DNA of 64,000 bases from Trichostrongylus colubriformis (Eukaryota > Nematoda > Chromadorea > Rhabditida > Trichostrongylidae): positions 49,460,591 through 49,524,590 of the forward strand of contig OZ022258.1 in NCBI GenBank assembly GCA_963978905.1, in the 5' to 3' direction. Within the stretch, counting starts at the first letter, position 1. The number at the start of each line of letters is the position of its first letter. The notes under the pieces are model-generated. The model did no database searches, was not told the origin of the DNA, and saw only the letters and a list, made by a program, of their open reading frames with translations. Made by a program: the position numbers and the translations under genes. Positions 48,301-56,856 of this stretch are shown here, one piece after another.

Positions 48301-50224
48301 ATGTAATGTCGCATGGTGTCAAATTCACACTGGGAAATCCATTAGTTATAATTGGTTTTGTTTGGAAAGTAAGCTCCATTTCCTCTCCGAAAGCTGTTCC
48401 GATCTTGACGTTCACAGTGTGGCTTTCAAATTTTTCGATATGGCCACCAATTCCGGACATAGTACATACTTCTGTTGTCTGTCTTGGTAGCCCTAGACTT
48501 GTGGCTAGAGATTCTTGGATTACTGTTCTTTGTGCTCCCGAATCAAAGAAGAACAGAATTTTTTGGTATTCACCTTTTCTGTGATTCCATATATTACCCT
48601 CAGCTGTCATTAAAATCAGCTGTGAGGTTCCAGTATCATTGGATTGCTTATTTTCAGAACATGTTTGAGTGTTGTTCGCAACAAATCTTCTGTTTTCATT
48701 GCGATTTCCAGCGGTCCTTTGGTTATATGGTCTCTGATGGTTTTGCCCATTTTGATTGTTTCTTTGCTGGGAAGGGTTCCATGGTCTGTTTTGATACCCA
48801 GTATTTTCTCTACTAGTATTTGCGTTATCTTTGTAACATACAGAGACATGGTGTTTTTGTCCGCATTGTGCGCAGTCCGGTTTCTGGCAATCAAAGCTGT
48901 TATGGTTCGAGGAACAACATTTCCAGCATCTATTTTGCTCTTTGAGAATTTTCCTTCGGGTTGCCTTATCTTGAGTTGACCGGCATGTCATCGACAGATG
49001 GCCGTCCTTATGGCAAAATAGACATCCTTCATTGTAATTGTGTCGCGGACTGATATACTTATCCTTTGGAGTGGTGACCTTATTGTTGACTTTATTGCCG
49101 AGTCTGTTTTCGACGTAAGCCTTGGCGGCAATCTCTTTCTTGAGGTGACCCATGAGGTCCTCAATTGGTTGATTGCATTGCGCCTTACCTAATATCAACA
49201 CAGGTTTAATAATATCCTGAGGAAACTTTGTGAGAATAGTTTCCGACCACATTGGGTCGCAGGTATTTCGGACATCATAGCCAGCTGACACCATTTGGTT
49301 TATTAAGACCTGGATTTGTTCAAAAGTGAATAGGCAACTATCGGCAAAATTACTTGCCTCTTTCATGTTCACGAGCTTTTGAACAATCTGCGACCTATTT
49401 GCAGAATAGTCGCAATAAGTTTCTTTCAGAGTCTTAATAATCCACCCATAGTTTTGTGGCAAGGGCTGTATTCCTTGAATGGCTGCCTTGGCTCTCCCTC
49501 TGAGACTTTCTCTTAGGAGTATGATTTTTTCCACGACATCTAGTTCCTCATTTTTATGTACTAGCGTCTCAAAAATGGCCCAATACTCAGGAAATTCCTC
49601 TGACTTGCCAAAAAATTTGGGTAACGAGGCTTGCGGAGGCTTTATGGAACGCCTCAGTGGCCCACTACGATGATTTTGATCTGTCAGTCTTTGATCGTGA
49701 TCAGTTTCATCTGAATTACCATCAATTTCGTTACAGTTGCTAGTTTGCTCACAGTACTGTTCATGACCGTTTCGGAATTCCGTCTCGTTTGGCTCATTCA
49801 TACAGTTTTTCTGGGTTATGTACCCTAATTTAATGCCAATTCTGTTCTGAACGGACCTTGATTCATCAAGGCGCGCTGTGAGCATGAATATTAGCTCGCT
49901 CGAGTCGGCTGTAGCTTTATGCAGCTGAGACTCTTCTTCAATTTGCTCAATTTCGGCTATTAAGTCTTTTTTCTCTGACTTGTTCTTGCAGTTCTTATAT
50001 TCATCCCTTATCTCATTGTACAATTTCTGGAGATGCTCTCTTCCTTCTCTGATTTGTCGAATTCCGCTTTCTAACAGTGCTATAGCGGAGCGACATTTAT
50101 CATAATTCTCCTCGTCTGCCGTTGAGTATTCTATGCTGACAGTATACTCTTTGTATCTGTTAACTAAATTCTTTAGCGTCGTTGCGCTTGATACGATTGG
50201 TCTCTTATAGAAATGCAGAGCCAT
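42314..50224 (-). CDS. BEL/Pao gag-pol-env polyprotein, 2636 aa, intact
   Basis: One uninterrupted frame encodes all element functions. Approximate residues: 1-130 coiled-coil, charged gag N-terminus; 200-390 DUF1759-type gag core; 400-450 two or three Cys-rich zinc knuckles (CLFCHKDGHLSMTC, then CWKCCSSNHNSFDC); about 560 aspartic protease FFDSGAQRT; 850-1000 reverse transcriptase with VFDAS, LPFGVTASPS and YVDN (where many families have YVDD); 1140-1280 RNase H with FADAS, VTDSE and ADAGTRG; 1470-1660 integrase with an HHCC zinc site (HRENAHC, CATC) and core residues in CDFMGP, RTDCGTNF and GGVWERL; 1788-1845 DUF5641-like domain; about 1890 to the end env-like region. The env-like part has a signal-like stretch (about 1915-1938), a membrane segment (2030-2055), a second signal-like stretch (2095-2108), a Cys-rich ectodomain with YPGYSGC and CGGILCGCG, and a C-terminal membrane anchor (2560-2598). 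That Cys pattern is the phlebovirus-G2-like type known from nematode BEL elements. No stop or frameshift. Confidence 0.95.
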   Translation of the reverse strand: MALHFYKRPIVSSATTLKNLVNRYKEYTVSIEYSTADEENYDKCRSAIALLESGIRQIREGREHLQKLYNEIRDEYKNCKNKSEKKDLIAEIEQIEEESQLHKATADSSELIFMLTARLDESRSVQNRIGIKLGYITQKNCMNEPNETEFRNGHEQYCEQTSNCNEIDGNSDETDHDQRLTDQNHRSGPLRRSIKPPQASLPKFFGKSEEFPEYWAIFETLVHKNEELDVVEKIILLRESLRGRAKAAIQGIQPLPQNYGWIIKTLKETYCDYSANRSQIVQKLVNMKEASNFADSCLFTFEQIQVLINQMVSAGYDVRNTCDPMWSETILTKFPQDIIKPVLILGKAQCNQPIEDLMGHLKKEIAAKAYVENRLGNKVNNKVTTPKDKYISPRHNYNEGCLFCHKDGHLSMTCRSTQDKATRRKILKEQNRCWKCCSSNHNSFDCQKPDCAQCGQKHHVSVCYKDNANTSRENTGYQNRPWNPSQQRNNQNGQNHQRPYNQRTAGNRNENRRFVANNTQTCSENKQSNDTGTSQLILMTAEGNIWNHRKGEYQKILFFFDSGAQRTVIQESLATSLGLPRQTTEVCTMSGIGGHIEKFESHTVNVKIGTAFGEEMELTFQTKPIITNGFPSVNLTPCDITFLKANKICLANTKLRGEHQTPHVLVGLDYFHELVTSPTYGTKTPTGLHISNTIFGPTIYGKGIIPSEIAENRVCYGLTAVLEPTEKEILQKMFELEGLGITSEEYMSDEKVYKYLEQYSKTISVDEGFVTAPFPLKQNIAELEDNYSIAIRRLESLQNSLLQNPQQSMWYCKILQNYHQDGMIETFSCPEEDAVGTYYMPHSGVWKPTKKTPLRIVFDASSKRKGKLSLNDVIHKGEAFVNKIHDILLASRTSKIILICDIEAAFTQIRLVNSHKDLCRFLWLKDVKLPPTRDNLVHYRFKRLPFGVTASPSVLNMVLSAFLSSQNTKLASEIARNLYVDNILLQAESIEEALQKYEESKRLFAQIGMNLREYISNSNEVNRRIPKEDRLQSNCIKILGVEYKVEDDAFEVATNFNKSSSLTKKDVVSQINSVYDPIGMAGPLLVHLKSTMREIFDSRVDWKTKLDTKVLQKWNHLCSVVNDARISLPRHVNPVQGAKLRLWTFADASNEAIATCAYGQDVASRSISSLISGKTRLTPRKCRQTIPRLELVGILMAIRLTNSIISSFQKSNIEVDTISLVTDSEIALWWLKSAKKLPVFVTNTRDRILRLKATIEARGINLSFFHVITSHNTADAGTRGLTAENISNDDWVQGPKWLEANPATWPIKSIEYISEMPSENDETDLPVLVSNLAQTCEKDSSVIDLKRFSSLEKAQRVICILGKVLSKWAAITNRKRDLKIELTNIVRFSATQEILPVDLDLAEQIILLQEQRHENIKALQKRFPVKNLIKDENGIIRHQSRLQNAAVPQDTKSPIYIPTESELVRLIVQQVHRENAHCGKEHTLSIARQRFWIPRPSNAFKKFLKNCATCRRYHGLPLGAPGMPNLPKDRVIVSKPFENTGCDFMGPFTSTTNEKMYVSLYTCLTSRAVHLEVVENLSTGAFLNSFVRFISRRGVPKIVRTDCGTNFKHGQQIIDTMFENNEATGHSLMSYCASKRIKWIFNPPAAPWMGGVWERLVALVKKALNKSIGRKKLNFVELATVITRIEAILNTRPLTKLNMDDIAEIPLRPIDFLQGNLKFSLPEGENLTTDNDPTYDPELIQSREQALEAIRFSETIANKFWDCWKSEYLVSLREMQKQQLKQPRHLQRSCPEIGEIVLIEQDLIPRGSWPYGKITEIITSSDGLIRSAKILMPNQNTIHRPLNKIYPLEIRSKGEEPITNEIREKSNSEDAIPDENCEETEATRIMPPRNSKTRAYDFFRSMECSVQISKTAFPARSALLFLTVLTLASTSLASKNSSIISCAKGIVHIPPMNGWFEVCIGTECQPLTNTTRPTKYILPILPTEQGVNVRLRTLKNEVVHEQSKICDRPKFCDHQYFLSKSLLGNPHCWPIGAIATSAILIYLIIAALMGTAWAIVKIKRKTESSTPNLDKKVESSEPSAPTCSFELASLPCSTLMVVCAILLMMSPTNACQHGFMRHSAEQVCDELNHCHLEYSRELLFNKLQSELCIEIVHSNKTIGIAKITKKTVNFKCTKNIEFFTRPTKLQIYQVKRCVLAGSCTAEKCETISPNETISELKRVAKYPGYSGCLNSCGGILCGCGLSLPACWFYRIVHKPISQRVFEIIQCPHWTPTITLEIEITLSNHTQKTVHSLTPYVTEKLNNFNFTVLSVQKPSHYIANKRFALNSNASYILPPDFQIPVACSSHVQAQNDFSTCTNLIRCNCGNSVHNCQCPDDSIRKLHGNTQHTLPLKTPYAEIFVNDQDIFASTYEEEIVLRIESTLLQESTELVVNQECGFKITELTGCYDCEHGAHFTAICKSPSNATVTVTCESQQFSVKCGPSNESNVIFLNFEHPIVHEQCNAHCSESPTKFLLTGTLFYHIAEGQHSIFDKKTHGVSIKHQWFTDVSLPNIDPLLETIKSHYKLVVGALISTTLLTVLTYLMGPIIVLSVMKFIYLSLQKIVDIGYGILRYMLKLVPNQRKSTNAISEIAIESIQK

Positions 50225-50331
50225 CTTTATTGATTATTTTTTATTACCTTGTTTTTTTTCAAAGGTAGTAACTCTTCGATTTCTTTTACGAAGTCAGTTA
50301 GTTTTTTACTAACGTAGTTTCGCTGTAGTAT

Positions 50332-50461
50332 GCGAAAAAGGTGGCTTCTGGTAATGAATACGGAAGCACTTCCTTTCTTCTCCTGTCTGGAGGAAACTCG
50401 CTTTTTTTGCGAAAAAGGTGGCTTCAGGTAATGAATACGGAAGCTCTTCCTTTCTTCTCCT
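50332..50461 (-). repeat. Tandem duplication in the element leader
   Basis: A segment of 53 nt (on the plus strand GCGAAAAAGGTGGCTTC, then TAATGAATACGGAAGC and TTCCTTTCTTCTCCT) at 50332-50384 recurs at 50409-50461, offset 77, with few changes. It lies in the untranslated leader between the primer-binding site and the start codon, where packaging signals are usually found. Confidence 0.75.
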
Positions 50462-50595
50462 TTGAATTCAGGAGGGAATCGATTAAATCGAGATGCGGTT
50501 TATTAATCACCGTCTTATGAGCTCTTTTTACGAGCTATTACTTCTCAAGAGCCCAAGTTTTTACGCTTAGACACTAGAAAAGTTTGAATAATTTT

Positions 50596-50608
50596 GGCCG
50601 ATGTACCA
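50596..50608 (-). other. Candidate primer-binding site
   Basis: On the coding strand the sequence TGGTACATCGGCC starts three bases inside the 5' LTR. TGG is the usual start of a tRNA 3'-end complement. I cannot say which tRNA it would match. Confidence 0.4.
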
Positions 50609-50611
50609 AAA

Positions 50612-50805
50612 TATTGGGGGTGGTTCAGTGGTGTGATAGAATAAGAGCAGAGAGGATATTTATTGCCACAGTGTTCTGTGTGCGAGAAGAGTAGAATGTC
50701 CTTGGTAGAAAGGTATCGCCTCAACCTCGCTATCTCTAGTACAATATAAGCCCCGCCCCCGCCAGACGCATGGGTGGAAGGATCATCGCCGTGCTGGCGA
50801 TGATA
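50612..50805 (-). repeat. 5' LTR of the BEL/Pao element
   Basis: Identical by eye to 41469-41662. On the coding (minus) strand it begins with a perfect hairpin, ATCATCGCC-AGCAC-GGCGATGAT, followed by GC boxes (GGCGGGGGCGGGG), a TATA-like TTATAT and, about 85 nt further on, AATAAA. This gives a compact promoter plus poly(A) signal. Confidence 0.95.
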
Positions 50806-50810
50806 GATGG
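50806..50810. other. Target-site duplication GATGG (right)
   Basis: Second copy of the 5-bp host sequence, directly outside the 5' LTR of the minus-strand element. Confidence 0.8.
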
Positions 50811-53800
50811 AGCCGCCCATAGTCGTTTGATCCAACCGTCGACGAGTTACTTGCGCCGCGTCCTCTCGTTCTCTGCGACTCTCATCGCCTATGCTCTCTC
50901 CACTCTCGTTCTCATGTCAGATAAGATGGTATCGTATTTATGTCGGACGAACAAGATGACTTTCGTTCATCCCTCCTCTCGCCGTCGTCAACCCCATAAT
51001 TACGTTAGCCTCATCGATTTTATCGATTACCCCCATACGCAATCCCTGCGCTTGTGTGCATTGGCTAGAAATGGCTTGTTTGTTTTCAATTATAGAATAT
51101 GTTAGAGGTGTGGGAGGAACTACAAAGAATGGTTGTCGCAGTATCACATATCCGAGGAACTACTCTATAAACTGCAGGTCTATCACTTCCAACATGCTTG
51201 AGACCTTCCCCGTACTAGCTGTAAGACCATTTCTGACTGGGATACGGTTTAAGGCTACCGTAACTTCCTCTTCCCTGAATTGCGGAGCATTTGGGAAAGA
51301 GCTCGATCCTAGTCGTTGTCTCAGTTTGCCAATTCATACAATCTGCTGCTGATTTTCAGTTCGAATACCAAGGCTTTTGCGAATCTGCGAAATCCTTGGG
51401 GAAATCATGTTCAGGGAGGTTTTTGTGTATCAACAGCTGTTTCCTGAAGTATCTCCATCTGGCCTCTTGGTGAAATTGTGCGAGCGAAGTAGCCACTTAT
51501 CTCGAACTCATTCATGTGTAAAATCAAATTGCTATCGTAAAGTGGGCAAATTGAAAAATAACGTCCAAATGGCCTCCCCTGCTACTGTCCTGCTTGTCAC
51601 TTGTCGTTTTTAACCATTTTTTCCTTGTGTCATAGAAGAATCCTTTTTGCGATTTCATTGACGCAGCTGGTTTCTATGGATCGGATGTTCACAGCGAGAT
51701 ACGGTAGGGCGCTAGCTAAGGTTTGGGACTTGGAAGTCTGAATCAAGCTTGACTTGAAACTGAACACAAAGAAATTTGTAAGAAGTTGGAATCTCACTCT
51801 TTCCCAGTTTTTCTTCGTTCGAATTGCCTTTGGGGTTAGTTATCGCATCCTCTACCGTGAGCTTCATTCATACAGATTCAATCATTCCATTCTGTGTGGT
51901 GTATTTTAGACCCAACGGTGAATCGTTACATATTTTTGTGCTTTTAATGAACTGTTTCAAAGTGCGTACCCCTTTTCCTCGCGGGGACCTCGCGAGAATG
52001 TTTAGAGAATATCTGTTCAGCGGGGAGAATCCATTAGACTTTGTCCGGCTATTTCATATCTGCTTAGGCTTACAGGATTTTGTCCCTGGGAGGTATCTTG
52101 TTCAGAGATTACGTACTGGATGGGCTTTTTATGATCATGGGCGTCGCCTTATGACGCCCGTTGGCGTAATTAATGTGATAGGCTTCTTTCCCAGAACATG
52201 TGCATGTCCGTCTTCACATGAAATTGGTCAAAACTTTTTTCTCTGTTCTTGGTACTCTTGCAAGATTCGTATTGAGTCTGCTCGACTCTGTAAATTGAGT
52301 TTGCTAGAAAGTGCCTGTCAAGCCTCGAGTCATCACGTCATTACCCATCAGCTGTGTTGTGCAAGCATAGAGTGCTATGGGGAAGTCTCCAAAATAAATA
52401 TAGAAAGGTGCACCCTATATCATCATTTCTGTCACATAATCATTCCGTACAAAAGGAAATGGTAGAAGAACAGTCGAAAGCACTCGGAAGTGCCGCCCAC
52501 ACCAGGCTTTCTCCCCTCTCAAAACGTGTACTCATAGGTGAATCAGGTGAATCAATAATCCCTCGAAATGTCCTCTTTCAGTCATCAATCGCGCCCAACC
52601 GATAGGTCTCGTCTTTCCGTTTTTTTTAACAGGGAAAGATCTCATATTTGCCTATTTTCTGAGTATAGTTCCGGTTCTATTTAGTGAGCTAATGGAGTCT
52701 TGTGAAATCTTATGAAAGTGATTTTGCAATAGCTGTAAACAATACCGAACACCGTATTCGTGGATGTTTTTTTAGTTTGACAATGAAGATAATTTCGAGA
52801 GAAAGTATTCAGGGTTGGATAGCGGATTTATTTATTCTTGTCTGTTTCACTAGGAGTTTTCAGCTACCTTGAAGTACCCGCTTCTAAGCGATCAACGAAT
52901 CAGTGACAGGATTTGACCTAATTCATCCTTTTCTTATTGTTGTGGTACTGATGAGAGCTTACGTGAGAAAATCTAGCTTTTTTTTAGCTTTCAGTGCTAA
53001 TATTTGTGTAAACAAGCAAGTGATCGCCTCGGATGGATTCTCTTGGAACCGTATTCTACTCAAAGATGTCCGAACGTATTTTCTTGCTGGTCGTACTTTT
53101 CGACGGTTGTCAAGCAAATCAATGCACTTGTGTGGGCCGGATTTGTGGGCACTTTCCACGGTTTCTTTTAGGTGCATTTCTGGACCTGGATTGAGCAATT
53201 TAGAGCAATTAGAGTAAATGAAGCTTGGCTATTACACAAATGCATTCGCTTTGTGCTAAATCCGTAAATGAAACGAGTTCTGGGAGGGAAATGGACTTCT
53301 CCTCCTGGTCGCATGTTACGAATCTTCCTGTTTATGGGGAGAATCACATATTCAGAAATGTCCACTTGAGTCGTTTGCAGTCCAACTAAAGTTCTCTTCA
53401 GTGTATAGGGGACACGTTACTTCTATGGTTTTCATTAAATTTCCACGCTCGTTTCAGCTTTATCATATAATACCACACGTTTATTCAAAATGCGCCACCT
53501 AAAAAGTTGGAATTTCAATAGGGAAGCGTTACGGTAGTTGGGAAAATGGAAGGGAAGAATCGTGAGCGCCCCTCCCCTCCGAACTCCATGCCGTTTGTAT
53601 GTGTCGTACTAATGGGCCTAATGAAGACAAAGAGTGATGTATTTGATTTGATCAAATAGCGTCATCACAGGAGGAATAATGGTAGAGTTTCATTTGGAAA
53701 GAGGGAACCGTTGTGATTCTTCGGTCATTTCGAGCGCAACCTTTCTTCGAAAATCGTGTCTGTCTCAAAATTCAGCGTAGCTCTATTTGGGCATCAACAA

Positions 53801-54400
53801 TCCCGGTTACCCTTGTTGACCCATATTAACTCTGAAATTTGTGGTTCCTGGCTCTCTTCCATGTGGAATCCCTCTTTCCAGGCGTTCTCGCTTCCGCAGA
53901 AACTTCATTTTCCTCAATTCTCTCGACATAGGCTGATTAGAGTCGAAACGTTTCTGGAACCTTCTGAATGCACTTCTGATGTGATTATCATCCTGCACCC
54001 GTCATGTGTACTACCTGGTGCTATACAAGTCGGGGGGAGGCAACTTGTATGCTAAATGCTAATGTACCTTCCTTCACGTGATTGATACATCAACGATTCA
54101 CTGTAGTTGTGCTGTTATGGTCTTGTTAAGATAGTGCTGTTGTAAAACATTCGTGTAACGACTCGTCTCTGTCACCGTTTGATTGCCCCCCTCCCTTCCT
54201 TCGACGTTAGAAAACCACTTGTTTCTTTCAGATGTGTGGGAGATTGGGGGAAGTCGTACGCCGTACTTTGAAGTGATATTGCTGGTATCAGTGTTTTCTT
54301 TACAATTGGACGGGACCTGCTGTTCTCACATCATGGGACCTGTACTTTAGAAGTCTGCACGTTGTACGCTACCCTTCAGATGTGCTGAGACGAGTAGTGT
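50811..54400. other. Interval with unexplained open frames, possibly an old retroelement relic
   Basis: A 213-codon plus-strand frame (51824-52465) and several minus-strand frames (52959-53198, 53168-53365, 53807-53998, 50938-51147) overlap. None carries a motif I can name. The minus-strand fragments are separated by frameshifts and stops, which would fit a decayed element, but no LTR, zinc knuckle, RT or integrase motif was found. No host gene recognised. Confidence 0.35.
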
Positions 54401-54419
54401 GCGGTGTTTACGTCAATGA

Positions 54420-54560
54420 TGAGATGACGTGACGTGAGGGGGCGGCCCGTGACGGAGGCGCCCGTCCTCGCGGCGAAGCCCCGCCCGCTCGATGGGCGCA
54501 TTCGCAGCAGTCGACCGGGCTGCTGCGCCAGCGAGCGCCACCATGCATCGACGAGGATTG
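54420..54560. promoter_or_regulatory. GC-rich block with tandem TGACGT and a GC box
   Basis: TGACGTGACGTGAGGGGGCGG at about 54424-54444 contains two overlapping CRE/ATF-like half sites and a GC box, followed by a strongly GC-rich stretch. It may be a distal promoter or enhancer for the SERTA gene 2.3 kb downstream, or an unrelated GC-rich repeat. Confidence 0.3.
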
Positions 54561-56769
54561 GCGTTGTTGACGGACGACGTTGAGGATGCGAAGATTCAGA
54601 CGATGCATTCCGAGGAAGGTCTCAGCGTCGTCGTTTTCGCCTCCGTCCTTCTGAATCACCACAGGCAATGCCTGTGATAGCCCAGACGATCTACCACCCA
54701 ATGTCGGTTCGCACAACAAAGTTGATTGGCCCACGGCCTTCACTGCTAAGCCTGGTTGGCACCCGCCTACGGCGATTCCCTGCAGCAGGACCGTGGGTGA
54801 TCTCCCACCCAATGCAGTCACATTCGTGAAATTGTCACGCTACAGCGCACATTTCACATTTATGGCGCAGTGGTGCGCTTCACCAGTTCTCTCGCCTCCG
54901 CATCACATTCATTTCATTCATGACCAGCCATGCGTTCACTTATTCGCACCCTTCTGGGCCAAAATAATATCAACAGGTTCCGGAGGTTGATTGTAGGAGT
55001 TTTCCGTACCACTATCTTTAGAGAACCAAAAAGTGTGAAAAGCTCTTAATAGGTGATCTTCTCCGTAATTGATCAAAAACTGTGTTTTGAATTAATGTCT
55101 GTGGTTATAAGGGATATTTATTCTAAGAAAATATAGTATTCAAAGCTACTTTCTTGTCGTAGTTCTACAGTTAGGTAGGACTAAAAAACTTTTAGCGGTT
55201 CTTCCACGACTACTGTTGGTAGATTCGATTGTGCAGAGGGGCCATCGTCGACAAATAGATGGCTGCTGTCGATTGCCAGCAAATCAATCGATATTGGAGG
55301 GCCGACTGGTTCCTTCTGTTTCTCTGGCACACTCCCCACACCCCCTTTCTACACGAGGCGGGGCCACTCCCCGTCGGGGCTTATTCTTAGGCATCGACGA
55401 CTTCTCCCACGGTCGGGTCGGGTGTATTTTGCGTGCACTGGTGCTTAGCGGTTGCCCGATTCCCAGAACATCGCTAGGCCATCTCTCGTTTCTGCCAGAA
55501 GTTTCTGTTCATTTTTAGAAAGTTGGTTCGCTCAAAGTTGATTGATCACTTTCGTTTTTTCGTTACTTTTCTTCGTTCCTTTACTTCAACGAATTGCGTC
55601 CCCAATGCATCATTTATTTTCTCGCGCTGGTGTGTCTGTCTGTGAATCGTTCCTTGTTAGCTTTTCCATTTTTCTTCCCTTTGTTCGTTTTTCATCCCTT
55701 TATTATCTCTTTTCGCATACTTTCATTTGCTCACTTTTTTATAAGCTCGTATATTCATTATTCAGTTCCTGAAACATCTACATAAGCAGGAGGTTTTCCA
55801 CTGGCAGTTTTCACCTGGATAGGGTTGTCAGTGGTTTCTAGAAGTCTTCAATTCGTAGACCCACTTCTGTTCGTTTTGTTTGTGCGTCTCTGCTTCCTTC
55901 GCATCGGTGCTTTGACTGTCCGTTGACCTTTACTCGTTTTTTTTTATCCGTTATCTTATCTGTCGTCCGATTGTCTCCTTTTCCACTTCCCGATCTCAGT
56001 GTAAACATGTCCTTTGGTCGTATTTCGGTTTTCCACTGGTTGCTAGTCTTCCGTGCGGTCATGTAGGCCATCCAGTATTTATTGTACCATTTCAGAGTAT
56101 TTAACCAATTCGGGTCGACATCATGGTGTTATGTGCATCCTTTAACTCACGTGCCCATTCCTCTATTCTATACCCTAACGACGATGACGATTGTCGATAC
56201 GAGTTGCCGACGAGTACGCCACCGCCATCGCGATTTGTAACATCGCAACCGATTTCTCTCAGGTTTGTGTTCGATTTACTACTCACTGAGGCACTGCGGG
56301 GATTTAGTAGGGCTTTCTTTAATGGCCTGTCATTGCTTTGAGATGAGGATGTAGACGCTGGACCAAGCTTCCTCTCTCTTTCATTCGACCTTCTAAAATC
56401 TTGAAAAGCCGCCTCTCTTGTATAGCCCATTCGAAATTCGTATGTGTACTCTCTAGAGACTTACGCAATAAAGTCGCAGAAAGTTCGCGAAGGATGTCCT
56501 AGTAAACACAGCGCGGGTCATCCTCTTTATCGTGCGCAAATCCTCTCTCACTCCTCTCTATTTGACCATGTTTACACGGGCCTCCTGCAGCGTCTCTCTA
56601 GTCAGCAGAGCATTGAACGGGCTCATCAGGATTGACTATCGTAGTTTACTTTCCCGTTACTTATCTGTGGACTCTATCCGTCGTTTACTTATCGTCACTT
56701 TCCGCTTCGAAAGCGACATCAGTGATCACCGCGCGAATGGGCTTTGCCATTCCCCTCCCTCCTTACACG
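54561..56769. other. Upstream region of the SERTA gene, no gene recognised
   Basis: Pyrimidine-rich sequence with short frames on both strands (for example 55542-55772 plus, 56101-56430 minus) and a second GC box near 55359 (GAGGCGGGGCCACTCC). A minus-strand Ser/Arg-rich frame at 56101-56430 has no known domain. Likely 5' regulatory DNA. Confidence 0.4.
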
Positions 56770-56784
56770 CACGTGAATCACGTG
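56770..56784 (+). promoter_or_regulatory. Twin E-box CACGTG-AAT-CACGTG
   Basis: Two perfect CACGTG sites three bases apart, about 16 bp upstream of the TATA-like box and 73 bp upstream of the predicted SERTA start codon. CACGTG is the site of bHLH factors of the Myc/Max, TFEB (HLH-30) and USF kinds. Function here is inferred from position. Confidence 0.5.
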
Positions 56785-56799
56785 CTTGCAGGGTGACCC

Positions 56800-56807
56800 T
56801 TTAAATA
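56800..56807 (+). promoter_or_regulatory. TATA-like box TTTAAATA
   Basis: Lies 50 bp upstream of the predicted start codon at 56857, which would leave a 5' UTR of about 20-25 nt if used. Confidence 0.45.
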
Positions 56808-56856
56808 GTTGGCCGAACAGCCCCCAGCCGCATTTGTTTAGCTACCTCTCGTCCCC

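Larger units (their letters stand above)
41469..50805 (-). mobile_element. Complete BEL/Pao LTR retrotransposon with env-like region, 9337 bp
   Basis: Two 194-bp direct repeats (41469-41662 and 50612-50805) that read as identical bound a single long frame on the minus strand. GATGG occurs immediately outside both (41464-41468 and 50806-50810), a 5-bp target duplication of the size usual for BEL/Pao. The order on the coding strand is LTR, leader, gag-protease-RT-RNase H-integrase-env frame, 650-bp 3' region, LTR. The LTRs do not show the usual TG...CA ends; on the coding strand they read TATCATC...CCAATA. Identical LTRs, an unbroken frame and an intact duplication point to a very recent insertion. 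Confidence 0.95.

Noticed and set aside
43902..48979. Plus-strand frames of 60-174 codons over the retroelement
   Set aside because: Antisense shadows of the 2636-codon minus-strand frame.
54543..54664. Possible first exon of the SERTA gene (ATG in GCCACCATG context, 41 codons)
   Set aside because: It would join in phase only through a GC donor (CACAG|GCAATG). The 29-nt exon at 56857-56885 has a proper GTGAGTT donor in the same phase, a TATA-like box and a 99-bp intron, so it is preferred.
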